The notes: generated by a model from the sequence alone, not told the origin. A DNA stretch of 64,000 nucleotides from Solwaraspora sp. WMMA2065 (GCF_030345075.1 NZ_CP128361.1:3658001-3722000); one strand, 5' to 3'. Counted from the stretch's first letter, positions 51,209 through 61,685 are shown. Translations and numbers: made by a program.

Positions 51209-51331
51209 TGGTGTGCGGCGCGGCCCGGAGGTGGTCCGCGTCCTAACCGATCCTAACGCCTCCGGCCCCCGGCTTCATCCCGATTACGGCCGGAAGACTT
51301 GAGCCGGCTACGGACAGAAGGTGCTGCTCGG

Positions 51332-51808
51332 TCAGCCCATCCCCTTGCCACGCCGGCCGACCGCCCGCTGGATCTCCCGGTCGGCGTCCCGCTTGGCCAG
51401 GTCCTGCCGCTTGTCGTAGGACTTCTTGCCCCGGGCGAGTGCCAGCTCGACCTTGGCCCAGCCGTCGGAGAAGTAGACCGAGAGCGGGACCAGGGTCAGC
51501 CCGCCCTCCCGCAGCTTGCCGAGCAGCCGGTCGATCTCGGTGCGGTGCAGCAGCAGCTTGCGGGTCCGGCGGGGCTCATGGTTGGTCCAGGTGCCCTGGT
51601 CGTACTCCGGGATGTGCATGCCGTACAGGAAGATCTCGCCCTGCCGTTCCTGGGCGAAGGCGTCCACCAGTGAGGCCCGGCCGGAGCGCAGCGACTTGAC
51701 CTCGGTGCCGGTCAGCGCCATGCCGGCCTCGTACACGTCGGTGATGGCGTAGTCGTGCCGAGCCTTGCGGTTCGAGGCGACGACCTTGCGCCCTTTCTCC
51801 CGCGGCAT
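51332..51808 (-). CDS. smpB: SsrA-binding protein
   Basis: A 158-residue protein: [80 protein letters not shown] and the basic C-terminal tail ([20 protein letters not shown]). These are the SmpB OB-fold and tmRNA-binding motifs. The tail mimics a codon-anticodon pair in the ribosomal decoding site. It lies just upstream of ssrA, as in many actinomycetes. Confidence 0.97.
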   Translation of the reverse strand: MPREKGRKVVASNRKARHDYAITDVYEAGMALTGTEVKSLRSGRASLVDAFAQERQGEIFLYGMHIPEYDQGTWTNHEPRRTRKLLLHRTEIDRLLGKLREGGLTLVPLSVYFSDGWAKVELALARGKKSYDKRQDLAKRDADREIQRAVGRRGKGMG

Positions 51809-51981
51809 GGCTGCCTCCTCTCCGGACCCGGGCGCCGCTGCGCAGACGCGGCGCCGACGGACAACCGCGCCATGTTACCCCGCGACGACGCGCCGGCCGG
51901 TACCAGCTTTCCGGTGACCAACCGGCGCGCGGCGGCAGGTGGAATCGGATCGGGTCGAGGTCGAACCCGCAGGTAGGGGCG

Positions 51982-52857
51982 TCAGACCCGCAGGTAGAAG
52001 CGCAGCGTCACCCAGGCGGTGATCGCGCTGACCAGGCCGCCGACGCCGGCCATCACCGGGAACATCAGCAGTACGCTGCTCCACTCGATGGGGGTCAGCA
52101 GCTCGGTGAGGTCGCGCAGCGAGCCGTCGAGCAGGAACATCTTACCCAGCACCAGGGCACCGAAGCCGAGCAGCGAGCCGAACAGGCCGGCGACGACGGC
52201 TTCGAGTACGAACGGGGCCTGGATGAACCAGTTGGAGGCGCCGACCAGTCGCATCACGGCGACCTCGCGCCGCTTGCTGTACGCCGCGACCTGGATCGTG
52301 TTGCCGACCAGCAGCAACGCCGCCACGGCCATGATCGACGCGGCGATCAGCGCCATGCTCTGCACCGAGCCGAGGATGTTGAAGATCTTGTCGAGCAGTC
52401 TGCGCTGGTCGACGATCTCGTCGATGCCCTCGGTGCCGTTGTACTTGTCGAAGATCGCCTGGTACTCCTCCGGATCGATCAACTTGATCCGGAACGACTC
52501 GGGCAGTTGGTCCGGCTCGACCGCGTTGACCAGATCCGGAGCGTCGGCGTAGAGCGTCTGGAAGCGGTTGTACGCCTCTTCCTTGGACTCGTACGTCACG
52601 TTGGAGATCAACGGGTCGGCGTCGAGCGAGCTCTGCAGACTGTCGCGTTGCTCCTCGGAGACGTCGGACACCAGGAAGATCGAGACCTCGATCTGGTCGT
52701 AGTAGAAGTCCTTCATCGAGTTGACCTGCAGGTACATCAGACCACTCGCGCCCAGCATGGTGAGCGACACCGCCATGGTGATGATCATGGCGACGGTCAT
52801 CGTCACGTTGCGCCACAGCCCGACCATCACCTCGGACAGGACGTATTTCGCGCGCAT
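51982..52857 (-). CDS. ftsX: Cell-division ABC transporter permease FtsX
   Basis: ATG 52857 with AGAGGAAC upstream gives MRAKYVLSEVMVGLWRN, the family start; 291 residues. There is one N-terminal TM helix, an extracellular domain (~res 45-165: IEVSIFLVSDVSEEQRDSL, NVTYESKEEAYNRFQTLYAD), then three TM helices with SKRREVAVMRLVGASNWFIQ, the coupling loop. FtsX transmits ATP hydrolysis by FtsE to peptidoglycan hydrolases such as RipC at the septum. It follows ftsE on the same strand. Confidence 0.95.
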   Translation of the reverse strand: MRAKYVLSEVMVGLWRNVTMTVAMIITMAVSLTMLGASGLMYLQVNSMKDFYYDQIEVSIFLVSDVSEEQRDSLQSSLDADPLISNVTYESKEEAYNRFQTLYADAPDLVNAVEPDQLPESFRIKLIDPEEYQAIFDKYNGTEGIDEIVDQRRLLDKIFNILGSVQSMALIAASIMAVAALLLVGNTIQVAAYSKRREVAVMRLVGASNWFIQAPFVLEAVVAGLFGSLLGFGALVLGKMFLLDGSLRDLTELLTPIEWSSVLLMFPVMAGVGGLVSAITAWVTLRFYLRV

Positions 52858-52953
52858 CGGGTTCCTCTTCCGGATCTGCCGCTGGATGGTGGTACCAGGC
52901 CGCCACGTGCCGGTGCCGGCCGACACAGGCCCCGGTGGAGCCGTGGTGGCTGG

Positions 52954-53634
52954 TTAGCCGTAGACGCCGCGAGCCTGGTCGCGGACGATCCGGCCGGCCT
53001 CGATCTCGATGACCCGACGCCGCATCTGGTTGACGATGTTCGAGTCGTGGGTGACCATCACGACCGTGGTACCGGTGCGGTTGATCCGGTCCAGCAGCCG
53101 CATGATCTCGATCGAGGTGTCCGGGTCGAGGTTTCCGGTCGGCTCGTCGGCGAGCAGCACCAGCGGCCGGTTGACGAACGCCCGGGCCACCGCGACGCGC
53201 TGCTGCTCACCACCGGAAAGTTCGTGCGGGTAGCGGTGCTCCTTGCCGCCCAGGCCGACCAGCTCCAGCACCTCAGGGACGACCCGCCGGGCGACCGCCT
53301 TGGTCTTGCCGATCACCTCGAGGGCGAAGGCGACGTTCTCGTACGCGGTGCGGTTGGGCAGCAGCCGGAAGTCCTGGAACACGCAACCGATGGAGCGCCG
53401 GAAGTTGGGGATCTTCCAGGAGCGCATGGTCGTGACGTCCTTGCTGTTGACGATGACCTTGCCCTGGTTGGGGGTCACCTCGTGCAGCAGCAGCTTGATG
53501 ATCGTGGACTTGCCGGAGCCGGACGGACCGATGAAGAAGACGAACTCGCCCTTCTCGATCGCGACCGACACGTTGTCCAGCGAGGGCCGGGACGCCTTCG
53601 GGTACGTCTTCGTCACTTGCTCGAGCGCAATCAC
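52954..53634 (-). CDS. ftsE: Cell-division ABC transporter ATPase FtsE
   Basis: GTG 53634; 226 residues. Walker [11 protein letters not shown]-loop [16 protein letters not shown], signature [15 protein letters not shown], Walker [13 protein letters not shown] and switch MVTHDSNIV. The order prfB-ftsE-ftsX-smpB is the standard actinobacterial arrangement. It works with FtsX at the division site. Confidence 0.96.
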   Translation of the reverse strand: MIALEQVTKTYPKASRPSLDNVSVAIEKGEFVFFIGPSGSGKSTIIKLLLHEVTPNQGKVIVNSKDVTTMRSWKIPNFRRSIGCVFQDFRLLPNRTAYENVAFALEVIGKTKAVARRVVPEVLELVGLGGKEHRYPHELSGGEQQRVAVARAFVNRPLVLLADEPTGNLDPDTSIEIMRLLDRINRTGTTVVMVTHDSNIVNQMRRRVIEIEAGRIVRDQARGVYG

Positions 53635-53853
53635 GGGTGGTGAGTCTACGCGGTGTAACGGCTACGCCAAGTCCAGCCTGATGGCGGATGTCTCCTATGT
53701 CGGTAATGCGCGAGGTTTCGTACCAGCAAATCCCCGCGAAACCCAGGAAATCAGCCGTCCGGACCGGACCGACACCACCCGAAATGATGGGCTCAGTCAC
53801 AGGCCGTACATGAGACTTGAGTACGAATAGTAGTTAGACGACTGCTACCGGTA

Positions 53854-54969
53854 TCAGTCCTCGGCAAGTTCCTGTTGCTTGCGCCAGCGGATGCCAGCCT
53901 CGATGAAGGCGTCCAGGTCACCGTCGAGCACCGCGGTCGGGTTGCCGGTCTCCTGCTCGGTCCGTAGATCCTTCACCATCTGGTACGGGTGCAGCACGTA
54001 CGACCGCATCTGGTCGCCCCACGAGCCGGCGGCGTCGGTCTTGAGCCCGGCCATCTTGGCCTGCTCCTCCTGTCGCTTGCGCTCCAGCAGCCGGGCCTGC
54101 AGCACGCGCAGCGCGGCGGCCTTGTTCTGCAGCTGGGACTTCTCGTTCTGACAGGTGACCACGATGCCGGTGGGGGTGTGGGTGAGCCGTACGGCCGAGT
54201 CGGTGGTGTTCACGCTCTGCCCGCCCGGCCCCGACGACCGGTAGACGTCCACCCGGATCTCGTTCTCCGGGATGTCGATGTGATCGGTCTGCTCGACCAC
54301 CGGCAGCACCTCGACGCCGGCGAAGCTGGTCTGCCGCCGGCCCTGGTTGTCGAATGGGCTGATCCGCACCAAACGGTGCGTTCCGGACTCAACACTCAGA
54401 GTGCCGAACGCATACGGCGCCTTGACCGTGAAGGTGGCCGACTTGAGACCGGCCTCCTCCGCGTACGACGTCTCGTAAACCTCGGTGGGGTAGCCGTGCC
54501 GCTCCGCCCACCGCAGGTACATGCGCAGCAGCATCTCGGCGAAGTCGGCGGCGTCGACACCGCCGGCCCCGGCCCGGATCGCCACCAGCGCCTCCCGGGA
54601 GTCGTACTCCCCGGAGAGCAGCGTGCGCACCTCCAACTCCTCGATCGCCTTGTGCAACCCGGCCAGCTCGGTGCCGACTTCAGCGACCGTGCCGGCGTCC
54701 TCCTCCGCCTGCGCCATCTCCAGCAGCAAGGCCGCGTCGTCCAGCCGGGTGCGCAACGACTCCAGCTTGGCGATCTCCGCGTTCGCGTACGACAGCCGAG
54801 AGGTGACCTGCTGTGCCCTCGCCTGGTCGTTCCAGAGGTCGGGGGCAGAGGCAGCCTCCTCCAGCTCCGCCCGGTCGCGGCGCAGTCGATCGATGTCGAT
54901 GACCGCCTCGATCCGGCGAAGCGTGGCGTCAAGATCTTTGAGCTGGTCGGCATAGTCGGCAGTGGTCAC
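53854..54969 (-). CDS. prfB: Peptide chain release factor 2
   Basis: GTG 54969 gives [20 protein letters not shown], the actinobacterial start; the upstream TTG codons lack support and there is no clear ribosome site. The 371-residue protein has the tripeptide determinant region (SPF in [13 protein letters not shown]) that reads UGA/UAA stops and the GGQ motif in [20 protein letters not shown]. No in-frame stop or +1 frameshift site is present near codon 25, unlike E. coli prfB. RF2 would compete with SelB at UGA codons. Confidence 0.95.
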   Translation of the reverse strand: MTTADYADQLKDLDATLRRIEAVIDIDRLRRDRAELEEAASAPDLWNDQARAQQVTSRLSYANAEIAKLESLRTRLDDAALLLEMAQAEEDAGTVAEVGTELAGLHKAIEELEVRTLLSGEYDSREALVAIRAGAGGVDAADFAEMLLRMYLRWAERHGYPTEVYETSYAEEAGLKSATFTVKAPYAFGTLSVESGTHRLVRISPFDNQGRRQTSFAGVEVLPVVEQTDHIDIPENEIRVDVYRSSGPGGQSVNTTDSAVRLTHTPTGIVVTCQNEKSQLQNKAAALRVLQARLLERKRQEEQAKMAGLKTDAAGSWGDQMRSYVLHPYQMVKDLRTEQETGNPTAVLDGDLDAFIEAGIRWRKQQELAED

Positions 54970-55014
54970 AACCGACAACAATACGTCGTGACCACCGACG
55001 ACCGGCGCCGGTGG

Positions 55015-55530
55015 TCAGCCCACCGGTGCGGTCTTCAGCCAGGAGAGTGCGGCCTTGTGGTAGGCGACGGCGAACTCGAGCGCGGCGGCCCCGAAGGTGT
55101 CGCCGTTCTTCTTCGCCTCGCGTGCCTGCTCGCGGGCCGCGGCCAACGCCTCGGTGTGATGCTCGCTCGCGTCCGCGTAGACCGTCTTGAGCTGGTCGGC
55201 CGTGTGGTGTTCGCCGAACGCCACCCGCAACGCGATCGGGTTACGCACCGAGTCGCGACCCGGGGCGTCGGCCAACCACTTGAGGAACGCGCGCTTGCCG
55301 GCCGCGGTGATCGCGTACGGCTGGCTGGACCGCGGCCCGGGCTTGCCGAGCCGGACCAGGCCCTGCTCGGCGAGCACCGGTAGCTCCCGGTACACCTGAC
55401 TTCTGGTCATCGACCAGTAAGCGCCGAGTCGACGGTCAGCTTCAGCCATCAGCTGCCCGCCTGTCATGGGTCCTTCATGGAGCAGGCCGAGAAGGGCTGC
55501 CGCCGTGGGATTGATTCGTACATCCGCCAT
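55015..55530 (-). CDS. PadR-family transcriptional regulator
   Basis: A 171-residue protein. The winged helix (~res 8-85) has INPTAAALLGLLHEGPMTGG, QLMAEADRRLGAYWSMTRSQ, VYRELPVLAEQGLVRLGKPG and YAITAAGKRAFLKWLAD. A helical dimerisation domain follows (HHTADQLKTVYADASEHHTE, AAREQAREAKKNGDTFGAAA). PadR repressors usually control nearby stress or efflux genes; none is obviously adjacent. The upstream gap has TATAGA and AGTGCACT at ~55600, possible promoter and operator. Confidence 0.9.
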   Translation of the reverse strand: MADVRINPTAAALLGLLHEGPMTGGQLMAEADRRLGAYWSMTRSQVYRELPVLAEQGLVRLGKPGPRSSQPYAITAAGKRAFLKWLADAPGRDSVRNPIALRVAFGEHHTADQLKTVYADASEHHTEALAAAREQAREAKKNGDTFGAAALEFAVAYHKAALSWLKTAPVG

Positions 55531-55750
55531 GCCCTCTACGCTGCCACTTTGTCGCCTCTACGTCCAGGATTTGGCGCGATCCGCGACCAACCGTGTTCTA
55601 TAGTGCACTGTCTGTGGACGACGGTCCGGTAAGGAAGATCAATATTTACCATCAAGCAGCAAAACGGACAAAGAATATGTTACCCGCAGCAACATGCCCG
55701 CGTGTAGGAATCATTAGCGAAGTTTGAAGCATGAAGTCTACTTCGTCTGA

Positions 55751-57085
55751 CTAGTTCGGAGTGTCCGGTCCGGCCACCCCGGACATCGGCCACTGTGGCA
55801 CCGGGTCCCCGATCCGGAGCCCCAGCTCACCGGGCATATCCTCCGTAAAGCCTGGTGGCTGTCCCGAGTCGGACGGGTGCGGCGTCCCGATGGCCACACC
55901 AGACCCAGCCATCCCGCTCGAACCTACCTGGCCGGTGGGACCAACCGAGCTTCCCGACGACGCCCCACCCTCCGGTTCCCCCGGGGACACCGACACCGGC
56001 GATGACTTCGCAGCCGGCGGAACCGACGCGCCGACCGGGCCGATCGGCCCGCTGAGCCGACCCGGCTGCGGACCGGTCCCCTGCCCGGCCGCCAGGGTGA
56101 GACCCGCCACCACCGCCGACAACGCGAGCCCCGCACCGGCCAACACGCCGAACTGCAGTGCCCGGCGTCGGGGCCGCGCTCCCACCGCAGCCCCAGCGGT
56201 GGCCGGAACGTCGCGGGGCCACCAGGTGACCGTATCCGCCGGCAACGCCGGCAACGCCGGCCAGCCGTCGAGCGCCGGCTCCAGACCACGTAACCGGGCG
56301 ACGAGCGACCGGGCGGTCGGCCGGTCCGCCGGTCGCGCTGCCAGGCACTGCTCGATCACCGGCCACACCGCCGGTGGCAGCCCCGCCGGTGGTACGGGCG
56401 CACACCGCCGGTGCCGGGCGAGGACCTCGTCGGCGCTCCCGCCCCGGTACGGCGTACGGCCGCACAGCAACTCGAACAGCACGATGCCGAGCGCATAGAC
56501 GTCCGACGACCAGGTCGGCGGACCGCCACAGGCGATCTCCGGCGCGGCGTACTCAGGGGTGGCCAGGGTGGCCTGATCCGGAGCCGCCGCATGCCCGGCC
56601 CGGGCGGCGCCGAAGTCGATCAGCCGCACCCGGCCCCCGTCCGCCGGTGCCAGCAGGTTCGCCGGTTTGACGTCGCCGTGCGCGATGTCACGTTCGTGCA
56701 GGTACGACAGAGCAGTGGCGACCTGCGCGGCGACGGCGACCGCGACAGCCGGTGGCAGCGGACCGTCCCGGCGGACCCGGTGGCGCAGGTCGTCGCCGTC
56801 GACCAGGTCCAGAACCAGGGCGGGCAGGTCGCCCACGGCGGTCCGGGCCCGGAGCCGGATCACGTTCGGATGGTTCAGCCGGGACAGCAGAGCGGCCTCG
56901 GTGTGGAAGCCCTCCACCAAATCGGGATGCTCGGCGGCCTCCGACCGGAGCACCTTCACCGCCACCGGCACGTCGTCATGCAGATCGTGCCCGCGGTGCA
57001 CCGCGCCGACCGCCCCACGGGAGAACTCTGCCCCCAGCCGGTACCGCCCATCGAGCGCCTGTCGCGTGCTGTCCTGCCCGTCCAC
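55751..57085 (-). CDS. Membrane Ser/Thr protein kinase
   Basis: A 444-residue PASTA-less kinase from GTG 57085. Kinase domain ~res 10-270: VAVKVLRSE (lysine), HERDIAHGDVKPANLL (H-G-D instead of HRD), IDFGAARAG (DFG) and TPEYAAPEIACGGPP (APE). The glycine loop SRGAVGAVHRG lacks the first canonical glycine. One TM helix (~res 325-345: FGVLAGAGLALSAVVAGLTL) leads to a Pro/Ser/Gly-rich outer tail. The HRD arginine is replaced, so it may not need activation-loop phosphorylation. Confidence 0.88.
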   Translation of the reverse strand: MDGQDSTRQALDGRYRLGAEFSRGAVGAVHRGHDLHDDVPVAVKVLRSEAAEHPDLVEGFHTEAALLSRLNHPNVIRLRARTAVGDLPALVLDLVDGDDLRHRVRRDGPLPPAVAVAVAAQVATALSYLHERDIAHGDVKPANLLAPADGGRVRLIDFGAARAGHAAAPDQATLATPEYAAPEIACGGPPTWSSDVYALGIVLFELLCGRTPYRGGSADEVLARHRRCAPVPPAGLPPAVWPVIEQCLAARPADRPTARSLVARLRGLEPALDGWPALPALPADTVTWWPRDVPATAGAAVGARPRRRALQFGVLAGAGLALSAVVAGLTLAAGQGTGPQPGRLSGPIGPVGASVPPAAKSSPVSVSPGEPEGGASSGSSVGPTGQVGSSGMAGSGVAIGTPHPSDSGQPPGFTEDMPGELGLRIGDPVPQWPMSGVAGPDTPN

Positions 57086-57196
57086 TCGCTCGACGGTAGG
57101 TGTGCGGCCGAGGAGCGACGGTCGCCGAACTGACGCTTGGCACGAACCTGGGAGGGATCCGCGTCACTGTGACGGAAAGTTGTCCGACCAGGTACG

Positions 57197-58228
57197 TCAG
57201 CGGATGCCCGCCGAGCCCACCGCCGGCTCGGAATCCCCGGCCGGCTCGGAACCCGCAGCCGGCTCCGCAGCCGGCTGGCCGGGCAACGTCCGGCCGAGGC
57301 AGATCAACGCGGTGAACGCCGCGGTGAACAGGACGATCAACGCCGAGTTGATTCGGGCCCCGTCGGCCATGGTCTGGAAGGCCTGGTCGCTTTCGCTGAA
57401 CGACCGGGCCAGATCGAGCAGTTGGGCACCGCCGACCCGGGTGACCACCTCGGCGATCACCAACAGCAGGCCGGGACCGGCCCCGGCGACCAGGTATCCA
57501 GGCCAGGGCAGCGACCGGCCGGACCGGCGTACCGCCCGGTGCAGGTAGCCGAAGATCACCAGCCCGGCGAGGGCACCGGCCAGCAGGGCGGTGACCCAGA
57601 CCAGTCGGGACTGCGCGGCCAGCACGGATCCGGCGGTGTCGGCGGCTCCGAACAGCTCCAGCAGCGGCCCCTTGGCAAGTTCCCGGGCGGTCGTCGTGCC
57701 GGCGACCGCCAGCGCGCCGGCGGCGGCCGCCGCCGTCAGCAGGCCGGCACGACGGTGCAGACCCGTCAACGCACCACCGACCGTGGCGCCGGCGAACAGC
57801 GCCCAGCCGAGGATCTCGACGGCCGACCCGCCCCGGCCGTCGCCGAACACGACAGCGGCGGCGGCACCGACGCCGGTCGACGCTCCGCAGCCGAGGGCGA
57901 CAAACAGTCTCGGCACCGCCGCCGCGCCCAGCCACCGGTGCGCCAGCCGGCGGACCGCCTGTCCGACACCCGCTCCGGCGATCAGCGCCGCGAAGATCAC
58001 CGCCGGGAGCCCGTACGCGGTCTCGGTCACCGCGAGCACCCCGTCGGTGGACGACCCCAGGGTACTCAGCACGGAGACGATCAGCAGGGTCAACCAGGCG
58101 AGGCTGAGCCAACCGAGCAGGACCGCCGCGCCGACCGAGCCGTCCGGGCCGTCGTGCGGGACCATCGCGGCGTCCGAGCCGTCCGGGCCCACCTCGGCAT
58201 CGGAGGCGGCTGCGGGTTGGCTGCTCAT
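57197..58228 (-). CDS. Hypothetical multi-pass membrane protein
   Basis: A 343-residue protein with about eight hydrophobic helices, a polar N-terminus (~35 residues) and a C-terminal tail of Pro/Ala/Gly/Ser repeats (EPAAGSEPAGDSEPAVGS). Landmarks such as LGWLSLAWLTLLIVSVLSTL and VWVTALLAGALAGLVIFGYL show strong membrane character. No family recognised. It lies between the kinase gene and divergent pruA. Confidence 0.75.
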   Translation of the reverse strand: MSSQPAAASDAEVGPDGSDAAMVPHDGPDGSVGAAVLLGWLSLAWLTLLIVSVLSTLGSSTDGVLAVTETAYGLPAVIFAALIAGAGVGQAVRRLAHRWLGAAAVPRLFVALGCGASTGVGAAAAVVFGDGRGGSAVEILGWALFAGATVGGALTGLHRRAGLLTAAAAAGALAVAGTTTARELAKGPLLELFGAADTAGSVLAAQSRLVWVTALLAGALAGLVIFGYLHRAVRRSGRSLPWPGYLVAGAGPGLLLVIAEVVTRVGGAQLLDLARSFSESDQAFQTMADGARINSALIVLFTAAFTALICLGRTLPGQPAAEPAAGSEPAGDSEPAVGSAGIR

Positions 58229-58413
58229 CGCTGGTGCCCTCCTGGTCGTCGGACGCGCTGTCGCCCGGTGCCGACCAGGGTACGCGGATCGGCGTGCGGG
58301 TCAGCTGGGCGTGCGACGATGGGACCCGGACCGCGTCGCCGTGGCCGCCCCACCGGGTGCCCCGACGGGTCCGTCTTTCGCCGACGTTGTCGAGATCACG
58401 CCAGGAGCCTGTG

Positions 58414-60042
58414 ATGGACGCCGTTTCCGCCACCCCCGACCCCCGCAACGAACCGATCCGCGACTACGCGCCGGGCAGTGCCGAGCGGGCCGACCTGAGC
58501 CGCCGGCTCGCCGAGTTGTCAGCCGACCGGATCGAACTGCCGATGACGATCGGCGGCCGGCAGCGGATGGCGGCGGGCGCGCCGATCGAGGTGGTGATGC
58601 CGCACCGGCGCCGGCACGTCCTCGGGGTCACCGGCAACGCCGAGCCGGCCGACGCCGAGGCCGCGGTGGCAGCGGCCAAGCAGGCGGCGCCGGGCTGGCG
58701 CAACCTGCCGTACGCCGAACGGGCCGCGGTCTTCCTGCGCGCCGCCGACCTGCTGGCCGGCCCGTGGCGGGACACGGTGAACGCGGCCACGATGCTCGGT
58801 CAGTCCAAGACCGCCTACCAGGCGGAGATCGACTCGGCCTGCGAGCTGATCGACTTCCTACGGTTCAACGTGCACTTCGGTCATCAGGTGCTGGCCGAGC
58901 AGCCCTGGTCCGCGCCGGGGGTGTGGAACCGGTTCGACCACCGCCCGTTGGAGGGCTTCGTCTACGCGGTCACCCCGTTCAACTTCACCGCGATCGCCGG
59001 CAACCTGCCGTCCGCGCCGGCGTTGATGGGCAACACGGTGGTCTGGAAGCCGTCGCCGACGCAGCAGTTCGCCGCCCACTTCACCATGCGGCTGTTCGAG
59101 GCCGCCGGGCTGCCGCCGGGGGTGATCAATCTGGTCACCGGGGACGGGCTGGCGGTGTCCGAGGTGACGCTGGCCGACCGGGATCTGGCCGGAATCCACT
59201 TCACCGGCTCCACTCGGGTGTTCCAGCAGCTGTGGCGGACCGTCGGGGAGAACATCGGCCGGTACCGTTCGTACCCTCGGCTGGTCGGTGAGACCGGCGG
59301 CAAGGACTTCATCGTGGCGCATTCCAGCGCCGACCCGGCGGCGCTGCACACCGCCCTGGTCCGGGGCGCGTACGAGTACCAGGGGCAGAAGTGCTCGGCG
59401 GCGTCCCGGGCGTACCTGCCGAAGTCGCTGTGGACGGCCGGGCTGCGGGACCGACTGGTCGCGACGGTCGAGTCACTGCCCTACGGCGACGTGGCCGACT
59501 TCACCAACTTCGGCGGCGCGGTCATCGACGACCGGGCGTTCGCCCGGCACGCGGCCGTGCTGGACCGGGTCCGCAACGACCCGTCGTGTCAGGTGCTGGC
59601 CGGTGGCACGGTCGACGACAGCGTCGGCTGGTTCGTCCGGCCCACCCTGTTGACCTGCACCGATCCCGGGCACGAGGTGTTCAGCACCGAGTACTTCGGC
59701 CCGATCCTGGCGGTGTCGGTCTACGACGACGACCAGTTCTGGGACGTGGTGGCCCAGGCCGAGGAGATCGCTCCGTATGCGTTGACCGGGTCGGTGTTCG
59801 CGACCGACCGGCGGGTGATCGACCGAGCCGGCGCCATGCTGCGGTACGCGGCCGGCAACTTCTACGTCAACGACAAGCCGACCGGTGCGGTCGTCGGGCA
59901 GCAGCCGTTCGGCGGCGCCCGGGGCAGCGGCACCAACGACAAGGCCGGGTCGAAGCACAACCTGCTGCGCTGGACGTCGCCGCGCACGATCAAGGAGACG
60001 TTCGTGCCGCCGGTCGGCCACCGCTACCCGCACATGGGCTGA
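58414..60042 (+). CDS. pruA: L-glutamate gamma-semialdehyde (P5C) dehydrogenase
   Basis: ATG 58414 with AGGAG upstream; 542 residues, the usual length for PruA. Landmarks: PHRRRHVLGVTGNAEPADAE, VYAVTPFNFTAIAGNLPSAP (cofactor cleft), FTGSTRVFQQLW, the general-base Glu in LVGETGGKDFIVAHSSADP, the catalytic Cys in YQGQKCSAASRAYLPKSLW and FGPILAVSVYDDD. It oxidises glutamate semialdehyde to glutamate in proline catabolism. Proline dehydrogenase is not in the window. It is only distantly related to the dehydrogenase at 12331. Confidence 0.93.
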   Translation: MDAVSATPDPRNEPIRDYAPGSAERADLSRRLAELSADRIELPMTIGGRQRMAAGAPIEVVMPHRRRHVLGVTGNAEPADAEAAVAAAKQAAPGWRNLPYAERAAVFLRAADLLAGPWRDTVNAATMLGQSKTAYQAEIDSACELIDFLRFNVHFGHQVLAEQPWSAPGVWNRFDHRPLEGFVYAVTPFNFTAIAGNLPSAPALMGNTVVWKPSPTQQFAAHFTMRLFEAAGLPPGVINLVTGDGLAVSEVTLADRDLAGIHFTGSTRVFQQLWRTVGENIGRYRSYPRLVGETGGKDFIVAHSSADPAALHTALVRGAYEYQGQKCSAASRAYLPKSLWTAGLRDRLVATVESLPYGDVADFTNFGGAVIDDRAFARHAAVLDRVRNDPSCQVLAGGTVDDSVGWFVRPTLLTCTDPGHEVFSTEYFGPILAVSVYDDDQFWDVVAQAEEIAPYALTGSVFATDRRVIDRAGAMLRYAAGNFYVNDKPTGAVVGQQPFGGARGSGTNDKAGSKHNLLRWTSPRTIKETFVPPVGHRYPHMG

Positions 60043-60061
60043 GCCGGGCGAGCCGGCCCGG

Positions 60062-60562
60062 TCACAGCAGCGTATCCAGCTCGGACACGTCGTACCACTC
60101 CAGTTCGTGGTCCTCGGCACCGTCCACGACGAACTGGGCGTCGGGGTCGCCGGCGGCGGCCTGCGACACGGCGTCCACCGCCGCCGACACGTCGTCGACC
60201 GCCTCGTCGCCGTCGACGTGCACCGCGGCGACCGAGGCGAAGGCGATCGGGCCGGCCAGCGTCACGGTGCTGGAGCCAAGCTCGGCGACGGACCGTTTCA
60301 ACGCGTCCGCCGGCAGGTCGACGGCGATCACCACCCGCCGTCGCGGGGCGGCCGGATCGTCGCGCAGGTGGCGCAGTGACTCCTGGGCGGCGCGGGTGAA
60401 CGCGACGTACTCCAACTCTTCTTCGTCACCCTCGACGTACCACTCCCGCAGCGCGGGGGTCACGGTGTGCGCGACGTCGGAAGCCAGTTGGCCGGTGCCG
60501 CGGAGCCCGGCGAGCGCCGGCAGGGTGGCCGGGACGTAGACCCGGAGCAGGTTGTTGGACAC
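60062..60562 (-). CDS. DUF6912-type conserved actinobacterial protein
   Basis: GTG 60562 with GGGGGC upstream gives [20 protein letters not shown]; 166 residues. [56 protein letters not shown] and a C-terminal [16 protein letters not shown] match a family of conserved actinobacterial proteins that I recall as DUF6912. Function unknown. Synteny with pruA and the HTH gene is typical of Micromonosporaceae. Confidence 0.75.
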   Translation of the reverse strand: MSNNLLRVYVPATLPALAGLRGTGQLASDVAHTVTPALREWYVEGDEEELEYVAFTRAAQESLRHLRDDPAAPRRRVVIAVDLPADALKRSVAELGSSTVTLAGPIAFASVAAVHVDGDEAVDDVSAAVDAVSQAAAGDPDAQFVVDGAEDHELEWYDVSELDTLL

Positions 60563-60670
60563 GCTCGCCCCCCACAGATGTCGTCGCTGATGCAATGTAC
60601 GCCGCCGAGCGGGCCACCGGGGCCACGGTGGCACACTGAACCGACCGACGTAGACGAGCCGGGAGTCACC

Positions 60671-60898
60671 GTGGAGCCGAGGTTCCTGCAGTTGTCCGAC
60701 GTCGCCGCCGAACTCAACGTATCCGACTCGCAGGTCTATCACATGGTTCGCAGTGGCGAGTTGCCCGCGATCAAGATCGGCGGCCGCGGACAGTGGCGGG
60801 TGGAACGCGCCCAGCTGGAGGAGTACATCCAGCGCAAGTACGCCGAGACGGCGCAGTGGGTGCAGAGCAACCCGCTGATCGAGCGCGAGCCGGAGTAG
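60671..60898 (+). CDS. Small excisionase/BldC-like HTH DNA-binding protein
   Basis: GTG 60671 with GGGAG five bases ahead; 75 residues. [54 protein letters not shown] is a MerR-like winged helix of the excisionase (HTH_17) family. It is a likely nucleoid or transcription factor conserved near secA in actinobacteria. No phage genes are nearby, so it is not a prophage excisionase. Confidence 0.87.
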   Translation: MEPRFLQLSDVAAELNVSDSQVYHMVRSGELPAIKIGGRGQWRVERAQLEEYIQRKYAETAQWVQSNPLIEREPE

Positions 60899-61020
60899 TC
60901 CGGCGACTACTGGTTGTCCGAACACCGTCATCGACAGACGTTGACGGACGGTGTCATGCTGGCTTCAAATCGGTCTACCGAAGGCAAACGAAGGCAAACG
61001 CAAGATCAACAGGAGCTCGG

Positions 61021-61665
61021 ATGACTGTCGCGACCCGGATCCGACGTCCCCCCGTCCGACTGCGGCCCGCCCCGCCGCTGGACCCGCCGTTCACCGACGA
61101 GCCGGCTCAGTTCGACCTGCGTCCCGGCCCCCATCCCGGTGTACAGCTGGCGCTCGACCTGGCCCAGGCGACACCCGGCGCCGTGGTCACCGATCGGTCG
61201 GCGACCACCGCCGGCCCACCGGCCGACGGCCGGCGCGGGCTGGCGCCGGATGCGCTCGCCGGTGCGTCACCGGAGGCCCGGCGGGCCGCGCACCGGTTTC
61301 TGGCCGCGAGCCTGGAGATCATCAACGGGTTCCGCCCGGCCGGTCACATCCGCCGGCTCGCCGACCCGGCGCAGGCGCTCGCGGTCGGCGCGCAGCTGGC
61401 CGCCGCCGTCAACCGGGCCCGGAGACCGGACGACCCGGGCCGGGTCCGACGCGGGCCGGCATCGCCGCAGCCGACGCCGGTCACCCGGGGTAAGCGGCGC
61501 ACGGCCGAGCTGCTCCGGGTCCGTCAACTGCGGGTCTGCGAGCCGGTCAGCGGCGTCGCGGAGGCCGTCGCGGTGCTCGGCACCACCGAGCGCAGCTGGG
61601 CGCTCGCCTTCCGGCTGGAGCGCCGGCCCACCGGCTGGTTGACCGTCACAGTCGACGTCGTGTGA
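61021..61665 (+). CDS. Rv3235-family protein
   Basis: A 214-residue protein. The first ~85 residues are Pro/Arg-rich and disordered. The C-terminal ~125 residues (ARRAAHRFLAASLEIINGFR, PAGHIRRLADPAQALAVGAQ, RVRQLRVCEPVSGVAEAVAV, ERSWALAFRLERRPTGWLTV) match the Rv3235-like family that sits next to secA in actinobacteria. Function unknown. It converges on secA with a 20-base gap. Confidence 0.85.
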   Translation: MTVATRIRRPPVRLRPAPPLDPPFTDEPAQFDLRPGPHPGVQLALDLAQATPGAVVTDRSATTAGPPADGRRGLAPDALAGASPEARRAAHRFLAASLEIINGFRPAGHIRRLADPAQALAVGAQLAAAVNRARRPDDPGRVRRGPASPQPTPVTRGKRRTAELLRVRQLRVCEPVSGVAEAVAVLGTTERSWALAFRLERRPTGWLTVTVDVV

Positions 61666-61685
61666 CCGGGCACACCCGCCGGGGA

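Noticed and set aside
53854-54981. Programmed frameshift in prfB
   Set aside because: The frame is continuous through the N-terminal region with no UGA near codon 25.
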